Below are positions 7,232 to 12,380 of a DNA stretch of 12,380 nt, piece by piece. The notes below the pieces were generated by a model. It was not told where the DNA came from. It searched no databases and saw only the letters and a list, made by a program, of their open reading frames with translations. Each line of letters begins with the position of its first letter. Position 1 is the stretch's first letter. The translations under genes were made by a program, and so were the position numbers. The DNA lies in contig MFQK01000013.1 of assembly GCA_001783035.1 (NCBI GenBank), positions 1 through 12,380 of the forward strand, in the 5' to 3' direction. The stretch comes from Candidatus Magasanikbacteria bacterium RIFCSPLOWO2_02_FULL_44_11. GTDB taxonomy: Bacteria > Patescibacteriota > Patescibacteriia > Magasanikbacterales > GWA2-37-8.

Positions 7232-9106
7232 ATGGCTTTTAAACCAACCAGCGTAGCAAAAGAGACAGGCGTGCGGGAAAACGTCTTGGAAAAGGAACAA
7301 AAAAAGCTGGTCCAACAATCCAACGAAGAATTGATCACGCTTGAGGAAGAGCGGATTTATCGTGAAGGCGTGGTCTCGATCCGCGATTTGATCGCGCCGG
7401 CCGCTTTTAATGTTGAGCCCAGCTTTATCCAGCTTGGGACTGTTTTTTGCCGGACGATTTTTACCACCTCTTATCCGCGTTATATTTCGGTTGGTTGGAG
7501 TTCGCCGGTCATCAATTTATCACATACCATGGACATAGCCATGTTCTTTTATCCGGTCAGGGCTGAAATTATTTTGAAGCAGCTTAAAAATAAAGTCGGC
7601 GCTCTCGAGGCGCAAATAACCGCCGATCACGACAAGGGCGCGCCGCGCGACCCGCTGCGCGAAACCGCTTTGCGCGACATCGAACAGCTCCGCGATAATT
7701 TGACTCAAGGCACGGAACATTTCTTTCAGTTCGCTTTTTATATCACCGTTTACTCGGAAAGCAAGGAAAAACTCGACCAGGTGACCGAGGATATTGAAAG
7801 TATTTTCGGTTCAAAACTTATCAACACGCGAAAAGTTTTATACCAAGCCGAGCAAGGTTTCAATTCCACGTTGCCGCTATGTACCGACGAACTTCTGGTG
7901 ACATTTAACATGAATTCTAGTCCGATTGCCGCTTCCTTTCCGTTTATTTCGGCCGAATTAACCTCGGATGGCGGTATTTTGTATGGTATCAACCGGCACA
8001 ACAACAGTTTAATTTTGTTCGATCGATTTTCGCTCCAGAACGCCAACATGGTTGTTTTTGCGACATCGGGCGCCGGTAAAAGTTACGCCGTAAAATTGGA
8101 AATTTTACGTACTATGATGATGGGTGTGGACGTGATAGCGATTGACCCGGAAATGGAGTATAAACATTTGTGCGATGCCGTCGGCGGCACGTATATCAAC
8201 ATTTCGTTATCTTCGGAAAGCAAAGTCAATCCGTTTGACCTGCCGCGACCGGTCGGTCAGGATATTTCAACCGCCGATATTATTCGTGGAGCCGTAATAA
8301 CCGTGAAAGGATTGCTCCGCATCATGCTTGGTGGGCTTACTACTACGCAAGATTCACTTATCGATCGCGCGCTTATTGAAACGTATGCCAAAAAAGATAT
8401 TACCGGCGATGCCGACCTTCGGACCGTTGAGCCGCCGATTATGCAGGATTTGGAAGAAATTCTCGAAGGCATGGAAGGTTCCGAAGAATTAGTCTTAAAA
8501 CTAAAAAAATTCACCGAAGGCACGTTTAGCGGTTTGTTCAACTCACCGACGAACGTCGATATGAAAAACCAGTTGGTTGTTTTCAGCGTGCGCGATCTCG
8601 AAGACGAGCTCCGACCACTCGCCATATACGCCATCGTCAACTATATTTGGAATGTCGTCCGTTCCGAGCGCAAAAAACGCATTCTTGTTATCGACGAAGC
8701 CTGGTGGCTTATGCAACATGAAGACTCCGCGCGCTTTATTTTCGCATTAGTCAAAAGATGTCGTAAATACTTTCTGGGGGTCACGACCATCACCCAGGAC
8801 GTCAACGATTTCTTGAAATCACAGTATGGACAGGCTATTGTGACCAACTCTGCCTTGCAGCTTCTCATGAAACAATCCCCGGCGGCGGTTGATTTGGTGC
8901 AAAAAGTGTTTTTACTGACCGAAAGTGAGAAATATTTACTATTGGAAAGTGCTGTCGGTGAGGGAATATTTTTTGCCGGTTTCAAACACGCCGCCATTAA
9001 AGTCGTCGCTTCTTACACCGAAGATCAGATCGTGACGACTAATCCGGAGCAGCTTATGGAAATAGAAAAAGCTAAAAAAGAATTTGAAGAACAATTAGAA
9101 AAATAA
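7232..9106 (+). CDS. virB4: VirB4/TraC-type T4SS ATPase
   Basis: A 624-residue P-loop ATPase of the VirB4/TraC family, the motor associated with the inner-membrane channel of T4SS. Walker A is ATSGAGKS (277-284; Ala replaces the first Gly of the consensus, Gly282-Lys283-Ser284 intact). Walker B is ILVIDEA (484-490, with D488-E489), followed by the TTITQD motif (518-523, Gln522). The IDPEMEY segment (304-310) and LLMKQSP (544-550) are also typical of the family. Residues 1-45 are charged and probably coiled; 46-270 form the region before the ATPase core, including a possible coiled coil at 110-157. There are no membrane segments, so it is cytoplasmic and membrane-associated. The C-terminus ends in a charged helix. 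It lacks the TraC-like N-domain, which is the preceding gene. No Shine-Dalgarno is seen, so coupling to the upstream gene is likely. Confidence 0.92.
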   Translation: MAFKPTSVAKETGVRENVLEKEQKKLVQQSNEELITLEEERIYREGVVSIRDLIAPAAFNVEPSFIQLGTVFCRTIFTTSYPRYISVGWSSPVINLSHTMDIAMFFYPVRAEIILKQLKNKVGALEAQITADHDKGAPRDPLRETALRDIEQLRDNLTQGTEHFFQFAFYITVYSESKEKLDQVTEDIESIFGSKLINTRKVLYQAEQGFNSTLPLCTDELLVTFNMNSSPIAASFPFISAELTSDGGILYGINRHNNSLILFDRFSLQNANMVVFATSGAGKSYAVKLEILRTMMMGVDVIAIDPEMEYKHLCDAVGGTYINISLSSESKVNPFDLPRPVGQDISTADIIRGAVITVKGLLRIMLGGLTTTQDSLIDRALIETYAKKDITGDADLRTVEPPIMQDLEEILEGMEGSEELVLKLKKFTEGTFSGLFNSPTNVDMKNQLVVFSVRDLEDELRPLAIYAIVNYIWNVVRSERKKRILVIDEAWWLMQHEDSARFIFALVKRCRKYFLGVTTITQDVNDFLKSQYGQAIVTNSALQLLMKQSPAAVDLVQKVFLLTESEKYLLLESAVGEGIFFAGFKHAAIKVVASYTEDQIVTTNPEQLMEIEKAKKEFEEQLEK

Positions 9107-9115
9107 TGTTTTACT

Positions 9116-9688
9116 ATGTCTAGAGTCCGTTTTTTGGCCATCGTCGGGGCTATCGCCCTGGTTTTTGTGGGTTTATACTTTTTCTTGCGCGCAAGAAAAA
9201 CAGCGACGCCGATACAAAATCAAACAGTCGACACGACCGTAAACCCGAAGCCGGCAGAACCAAAATCCGTTACGGCCACAGAAATTCCCGCCGGAGCAAC
9301 AGTCAAAGTGGTGACCACTCTTGAGGCCGAACAAAACGGCGTCAAACAGCTCGCTAAAGTGTTTGTAGAACGCTATAATAGTTATTCCAGCGACAATAAT
9401 TACCAAAATATCCGCGAAATTGAAGAGTTGGTAACGCCGGCATTGTGGACCAAGATCAGCGCGCGCTTGAGCACGCCGCCGCAGCCATCGGCAACTTTTA
9501 TGTCGGTCATTACCGAAACGATAAACGCGACGATGGCCGATTGGAAAACCGATCGGGCGACGATCACGGTGAAGACGAGGAAAATTACCGAAAATGAAGG
9601 AAAACAAACCGAGCAGTATCAGACAATTTCGGTGGTTATGGTCAAACAAAATTCAATTTGGTTAGCGGAAAGTTTTACGACTATCTAA
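9116..9688 (+). CDS. Membrane-anchored protein, VirB8/NTF2-like candidate
   Basis: A 190-residue protein with a short basic start (MSRVR), one membrane segment (about 6-24), a disordered Pro/Thr-rich linker (25-62) and a C-terminal domain (about 65-190). The order in that domain is a long helix region (QLAKVFVERYNSY, 78-90, and IREIEELVTPALWTKISARL, 99-118) and then several strands (AT ITVKTRKI, YQTISVVMVKQ, IWLAESFTTI). One anchor followed by an alpha-then-beta domain ending in a strand is the layout of VirB8 and of other NTF2-like proteins. No residue-level VirB8 signature is visible, so this is a structural guess supported by position right after VirB4. It would put the globular domain outside the membrane. 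The gene starts 9 bp after VirB4 and ends 3 bp before comFC. Alternative: an unrelated anchored protein. Confidence 0.7.
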   Translation: MSRVRFLAIVGAIALVFVGLYFFLRARKTATPIQNQTVDTTVNPKPAEPKSVTATEIPAGATVKVVTTLEAEQNGVKQLAKVFVERYNSYSSDNNYQNIREIEELVTPALWTKISARLSTPPQPSATFMSVITETINATMADWKTDRATITVKTRKITENEGKQTEQYQTISVVMVKQNSIWLAESFTTI

Positions 9689-9691
9689 CGT

Positions 9692-10369
9692 ATGTGGAGG
9701 AGGGGAGTGGAGTGGGTTATCGACCTGCTTTTTCCGTTACAATGTATTTCCTGCGGGTGTGAAGGCGAGTGGTGGTGCTCAGCTTGTTTTAAGTTGGCAA
9801 TTTCTCCCCAAACGTTTTTGCTTATCGCCCCGCCATTTTCGGCTGCCACGCCTTTATTAGCCGGCTCACCCTTGCAAAGTATTTCATCTCTTTTTGTGTA
9901 TCATGAGGACCAAGCAATTGGAAAATTAATAAAACAGTTTAAATATGGCCACGCCCACGCCATGAAAGAATTATGGGAACAGATGCTCGAAATTTCATTA
10001 AACATTCCTGCCAATATCAATGCTGATGCTTCAATAATCCCCATTCCACTGTATCGCCGCCGAGAACGAGAGCGCGGGTATAATCAAGCCATGCTTTTAG
10101 CCCAAATCGTTGCCAAAAAATATAGTTTCCCGCTCCAAACAAACTTGAAACGTATCCGCGAAACCAAACAACAAGTTAAACTACATCGCGACGAACGCTG
10201 GGCCAATGTATCCGAAGCGTTTGCCTGGAAGAGTACCACGCCACCTCCACCAAAAATAATTCTTGTTGATGATGTGTATACCACCGGCGCGACCATGATG
10301 AGCGCCGCCGAAACTCTTCTCGCTGCCGGCGCGAAAGAGGTCCACGGCTTCGTTTTAGCGAAGGGTTAA
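9692..10369 (+). CDS. comFC: ComF family protein (ComFC-like phosphoribosyltransferase)
   Basis: A 225-residue ComF-family protein; ComFC is needed for natural transformation in several bacteria, acting on incoming single-stranded DNA in the cytoplasm. The N-terminal zinc-binding cysteines are present (C18-C21, an extra C23, C29-C32). IIPIPLYRRRERERGYNQA is the family signature, and IILVDDVYTTGATM (189-202) is the PRPP-binding motif of type I phosphoribosyltransferases, with D193-D194. Length is typical. The start at 9692 is 3 bp after the preceding stop. An alternative GTG at 9707 (residue 6) has a Shine-Dalgarno GGAGG at 9696-9700 at good spacing; it would keep the zinc motif, so either start gives a functional product. 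As the last gene of the T4SS-like run it links the machine to DNA uptake, by position only. Confidence 0.9.
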   Translation: MWRRGVEWVIDLLFPLQCISCGCEGEWWCSACFKLAISPQTFLLIAPPFSAATPLLAGSPLQSISSLFVYHEDQAIGKLIKQFKYGHAHAMKELWEQMLEISLNIPANINADASIIPIPLYRRRERERGYNQAMLLAQIVAKKYSFPLQTNLKRIRETKQQVKLHRDERWANVSEAFAWKSTTPPPPKIILVDDVYTTGATMMSAAETLLAAGAKEVHGFVLAKG

Positions 10370-10512
10370 TAAAAGAAGACACTATATCAGAACCTTATAA
10401 AAAGGGAGTAGGTCTTAAGAAGTGGCTTGTTGGAAATACGCTAGCCAGGCCGTTTGAAGCGACAATGTTTTTGATTTCAAAACCAAAAGCAGGAACTGAA
10501 AATAAAAAGTGA
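10369..10512 (+). pseudogene. Start-less 47-codon coding remnant
   Basis: Directly after comFC one frame reads as protein-like sequence (KEDTISEPYKKGVGLKKWL, then VGNTLARPFEATMFLISKPK) and ends at TGA 10510-10512. There is no start codon except an ATG about 15 codons before the stop, and upstream the frame runs into comFC. It looks like the C-terminal end of a lost gene. I cannot name the family; the ending resembles that of some class I methyltransferases, but this is weak. It could also be non-coding sequence that is open by chance. Confidence 0.35.
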
Positions 10513-10527
10513 GCGTTGAGCTCACTT
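10495..10527 (-). terminator. Intrinsic terminator of the methyltransferase gene
   Basis: AAGTGAGC (10507-10514) and GCTCACTT (10520-10527) form a perfect 8-bp stem with a 5-nt loop. Read on the - strand, the stem is followed by a T-rich tract (TTTATTTT), the signature of a rho-independent terminator. It overlaps the methyltransferase stop codon. On the + strand no T tract follows, so it would stop the T4SS/comFC transcript poorly. Confidence 0.75.
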
Positions 10528-11207
10528 CAAGATATCTTCTGCATAATAACCAAATGGCAATTATAGGTTCTTGTTTTTGTTTTATCTATCAGCATAACGA
10601 GCGGCAACCGCGTTTCCTCAAGCATCTTCCAAATGTTAGGATCAAAAAGTACTTTCATATTTGGAACATGTAAATGTTTTGGGGCGGGTGATAAATCCCA
10701 ATTATAGGGATCAACCACTAATGCCACCCCTCCTTTTTCTAAGAGAGAAGCAATTTTTTCAACAAGCGCACGTGGATTTTCCACGCGGTCGATAATGTTT
10801 ACACAGCTTATGAAAGAAAATGGAGCGTTTGCGAATTGCTCGCTTATAACATCTCCGGTAATGAAAATACTCGAACTCCGGTCCAAGTGATAAAGGATTT
10901 CTTTGACTCTTTTTTCCTTCATTTTATTACAAAAGGAAATGAATTTCTTACTCGTGTCTATGCCGACGGTGGCTCGCGTTCCCAGCTTTTCATACTCAAA
11001 AACAAGACGGCCGGTTGCACAGCCGATATCAAGGACAACACTATTGGAATTAATATGCTTCTTCGCTAAGAGAAGAATTTCACGATAAAAATTTTCAGAG
11101 ATATTTTTGGGCTGCGAAGAAAAAAAGGGTCCCCAATGGGCCACTCTATAATTGCGAAGCATCTGCTCCGTCTCGTAGCGAGATGGAAATAGGTAATACC
11201 AAAACAT
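10527..11207 (-). CDS. Class I SAM-dependent methyltransferase
   Basis: A 226-residue Rossmann-fold methyltransferase. Motif I is VVLDIGCATG (57-66), the acidic motif II residue is D84 in VGIDTS, the motif IV region is FSFISCVNIID (130-140), and LLEKGGVALVVDPY (155-168) is the post-core strand. The pattern NIIDRVENP followed by a PYNW stretch recalls the OvoA-C-terminal/4-mercaptohistidine N-methyltransferase-like group, but the substrate cannot be set from sequence. The N-terminal 40 residues are unusual (aromatic, basic) and may form a lid. It is transcribed toward comFC and away from the BRO gene, with its own terminator at the stop codon. The start at 11207 has no clear Shine-Dalgarno. 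Upstream lies a hairpin-rich leader without a recognisable -10, so its promoter is uncertain. Confidence 0.85.
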   Translation of the reverse strand: MFWYYLFPSRYETEQMLRNYRVAHWGPFFSSQPKNISENFYREILLLAKKHINSNSVVLDIGCATGRLVFEYEKLGTRATVGIDTSKKFISFCNKMKEKRVKEILYHLDRSSSIFITGDVISEQFANAPFSFISCVNIIDRVENPRALVEKIASLLEKGGVALVVDPYNWDLSPAPKHLHVPNMKVLFDPNIWKMLEETRLPLVMLIDKTKTRTYNCHLVIMQKIS

Positions 11208-11223
11208 GGTGGAGAGATAGGGC

Positions 11224-11329
11224 GGTCGCCAAAGGCGACCTATTCGAACGCGCTCACTTCGTTCGCTTCACGAAAACCTTTGGGTTTTCGTGAGCTTTCC
11301 TCAACAGGTAAGAAACTCCGTTTCTTACC
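11224..11329. repeat. Array of four consecutive hairpins in the BRO-methyltransferase gap
   Basis: Four perfect inverted repeats follow each other: GGTCGCC/GGCGACC (11224-11230 and 11234-11240, loop AAA); CGAACG/CGTTCG (11245-11250 and 11260-11265); TCACGAAAACC/GGTTTTCGTGA (11268-11278 and 11283-11293, loop TTTG); GGTAAGAAAC/GTTTCTTACC (11307-11316 and 11320-11329, loop TCC). The 18-bp terminator stem at 11363-11402 makes a fifth. No open frame explains the stretch. It sits in what would be the 5' leader of the methyltransferase. It could be a structured RNA, a cluster of extragenic palindromes, or old terminators. Confidence 0.7.
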
Positions 11330-11336
11330 ATTTTCC

Positions 11337-11402
11337 GTTCGAATCCCCTCGTCATTCTACATCACAATAAAATACCCCGCAAATGCGGGGTATTTTATTG
11401 TG
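11337..11402 (+). repeat. GTTC-N22-CACA terminator element, copy 1
   Basis: GTTC at 11337-11340 (within TTCGAA, 11338-11343) is followed by exactly 22 nt and then CACA (11363-11366), which opens the 18-bp terminator stem. The GTTCGAATCCCCT stretch resembles a tRNA T-arm, but the five bases before it cannot pair with CCCCT, so no tRNA is present. This copy faces copy 2 across the shared terminator. Confidence 0.5.
11363..11402. terminator. Bidirectional 18-bp terminator hairpin
   Basis: An 18-bp perfect inverted repeat (11363-11380 and 11385-11402) with loop AAAT has a GC-rich tip (CCCCGC/GCGGGG) and AT-rich base, so a T-rich tail follows the GC core in either direction. It lies 46 bp downstream of the BRO stop on the - strand, which it probably terminates. 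Confidence 0.85.
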
Positions 11403-11428
11403 CGGAGAGGGTGGGATGATGTTGGAAC
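11363..11428 (-). repeat. GTTC-N22-CACA terminator element, copy 2
   Basis: Read on the - strand, GTTC (complement of 11425-11428) is followed by exactly 22 nt (11424-11403) and then CACA at the base of the same terminator stem (11402-11399). Copies 2 and 3 both have AACATCA right after the GTTC plus one base. The last part, TCCCACCCTCTCCG, resembles the 3' T-stem and acceptor stem of a serine tRNA, but no tRNA body precedes it. Confidence 0.5.
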
Positions 11429-11447
11429 GTGGATGACTAATGTTAGA

Positions 11448-12275
11448 CTAAACTAACTTTTTCTTACCCTTAATAACCGGCAAATAATTTTCCTTGCTAA
11501 CTATTTTTTTACCAGTTTCTTTTTCCATTTGATTTCTAGCGATCCCAGCCACATTTCCACCACGTTTAGCCGCTTTTTTATTTTCTACAAATCCGGTTGG
11601 GTTTTCTACTTTGGTAATTTCTGTTGTAGCTGCTTCACCAAGCATAGAAAAAATTAGTTCCAAATCATTCATGTGATCACGCAAATTTTCTCGTTTTAAT
11701 CCTTTTATTTTTTTGTGTTGACCGGGCGTAACACCAAAAGTTGCGTTGGCAATCTCGGCAGTCAAAATTTCATATTCTTTTTGCTCTTTAACACCGTGTT
11801 TCTGCCATTCATCAGTAAGTGTTTCGCGAATTTCAATACCACGCATTCGCTTTTCAATCCAACTATCCGGGTAACCTTTTAATTTATATATCATTCGCGT
11901 GCGTTTGGTAGCTAACTCTGGATTCTCAATTTCCTGCACACGCTCATAGCCTACTTTTGCCAACCAACGTTTGAATGGCTCGGCTTTTGGAGACGGAATT
12001 GATTGTATAATACGAAAAATTCCTTCGGTGTTGGCACAATCAGTTTCATATTTTTTACCATCAGATGACTCCAGTTTCAGTTGTCGACAAATTGTCGATA
12101 ACTTAATTTTTTCCTCATTATTTACACGAATTTTCATCCTATACCAATAATCCTTTGGGTCTACGCTACCTGTCAAAACCTCAACTACATCCACCACCGA
12201 AAACCACCATTCGTTTTGAAATAATGTCTTACGAATTTGCTTGCCTTTAAAAAAGGCTAATTTTGTTTCCTCCAT
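11448..12275 (-). CDS. Bro-N (BRO family/antirepressor-type) protein
   Basis: A 275-residue protein with an N-terminal Bro-N-like domain (about 1-110): FKGKQIRKTLFQNEWWFSVV followed by DVVEVLTGSVDPKDYW, then STICRQLKL, and a TEGIFRIIQSIPSPKAEPFK segment ending at RWLAKVG (104-108). This pattern is shared by viral BRO proteins, phage antirepressors and DinD-type proteins, which bind DNA. Residues 115-222 form a helical domain (WIEKRMRGIEIRETLTDEW; NATFGVTPGQHKKIKGLKRE), and the last 45 residues are basic. Such genes are common in phages and mobile regions but also occur singly in bacterial chromosomes; no phage genes accompany it here. It is likely monocistronic, with terminator hairpins both downstream (11363-11402) and upstream (12316-12345). 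There is no Shine-Dalgarno; a GATAAT (complement of 12303-12308) is a weak -10 candidate. Confidence 0.82.
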   Translation of the reverse strand: MEETKLAFFKGKQIRKTLFQNEWWFSVVDVVEVLTGSVDPKDYWYRMKIRVNNEEKIKLSTICRQLKLESSDGKKYETDCANTEGIFRIIQSIPSPKAEPFKRWLAKVGYERVQEIENPELATKRTRMIYKLKGYPDSWIEKRMRGIEIRETLTDEWQKHGVKEQKEYEILTAEIANATFGVTPGQHKKIKGLKRENLRDHMNDLELIFSMLGEAATTEITKVENPTGFVENKKAAKRGGNVAGIARNQMEKETGKKIVSKENYLPVIKGKKKLV

Positions 12276-12315
12276 ACAAAATTTGATTAATAAATTTATG
12301 CAATTATCATATAAT

Positions 12316-12345
12316 AAAATAACCCTGTTGCATAGGGGTTATTTT
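12316..12345. terminator. Intrinsic terminator upstream of the BRO gene
   Basis: AAAATAACCC (12316-12325) and GGGTTATTTT (12336-12345) form a 10-bp stem with a 10-nt loop; the AT-rich base supplies a T tract in either direction. On the - strand it would end a transcript coming from beyond the window before the BRO promoter. Confidence 0.75.
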
Positions 12346-12376
12346 GTGTGCGGTCGTTTTTGACTGATGTTCGAAC
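12316..12376 (-). repeat. GTTC-N22-CACA terminator element, copy 3
   Basis: On the - strand, GTTC (complement of 12373-12376) lies 22 nt (12372-12351) before CACA (12350-12347), which adjoins the terminator stem at 12345. Spacing is identical to copies 1 and 2, although the 22-nt interior differs apart from the shared AACATCA next to the box and CG before CACA. It is in direct orientation to copy 2, so the two bracket the BRO gene. Confidence 0.5.
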
Positions 12377-12380
12377 TTTC

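Noticed and set aside
9173..9649. 158-codon open frame on the - strand
   Set aside because: It is antisense to the anchored VirB8-like candidate and has a biased Arg/Cys-rich composition with no domain.
11326..11362. tRNA gene suggested by GTTCGAATCCCCT
   Set aside because: The 5' T-stem cannot pair with CCCCT and no D-arm, anticodon arm or acceptor partner precedes it.
11420..11450. Integron attC-like site (GTTAGAC, CTAAC)
   Set aside because: Only short pieces fit the core consensus; paired L boxes and an integrase are not seen.
1..12380. Recoded TGA (UGA=Gly code)
   Set aside because: TGA ends the NUDIX, PrgI and methyltransferase genes at sensible places, and no in-frame TGA interrupts the others.
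1..12380. CRISPR array
   Set aside because: No regularly spaced direct repeats with unique spacers and no cas genes are present.

Overview
The window looks like chromosomal DNA of a bacterium of the Candidate Phyla Radiation (Patescibacteria). This rests on the gene set, not on a marker gene: a compact, almost spacer-free run made of a polytopic VirB6/TrbL-like protein, two proteins I cannot name, a PrgI-family membrane protein, a VirB4-type ATPase split over two genes, a membrane-anchored VirB8-like candidate and ComFC. Most genes lack a clear Shine-Dalgarno sequence. TGA is used as a normal stop (NUDIX, PrgI, methyltransferase genes), so the UGA=Gly code of SR1/Gracilibacteria does not apply.

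Layout. (1) 1-1262, + strand, visibly AT-rich: a NUDIX hydrolase gene, then a gene broken into four reading-frame segments, probably an ATP-grasp-like protein. (2) 1272-10369, + strand: a well-formed promoter followed by eight tightly packed genes, seven of which look like parts of a reduced type IV secretion (T4SS)-like machine; the last is the competence phosphoribosyltransferase-like protein ComFC. A hairpin and a new ribosome-binding site at 6466-6526 divide the run into two halves. (3) 10369-10512: a 47-codon start-less coding remnant. (4) 10495-11207, - strand: a SAM methyltransferase with its own intrinsic terminator. (5) 11208-11447: a non-coding stretch with five consecutive hairpins, the last an 18-bp bidirectional terminator. 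(6) 11448-12345, - strand: a Bro-N (BRO/antirepressor-type) gene with a terminator hairpin on each side.

How the genes may work together. The VirB4 pair is the likely energy source, VirB6-like and PrgI proteins the inner-membrane channel, and the 190-residue anchored protein a possible VirB8-like scaffold. No VirB9/VirB10 outer-membrane core, VirD4 coupling protein, VirB11 or relaxase is visible here. With ComFC as the last gene, the operon may serve DNA uptake or cell-cell contact rather than conjugation; this is inference.

The least explained part is the right end. A box reading GTTC, then 22 nt, then CACA or a close variant running into a terminator stem occurs three times (11337, 11428 and 12376) with exactly the same spacing. 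Two copies are in the same orientation and bracket the BRO gene.
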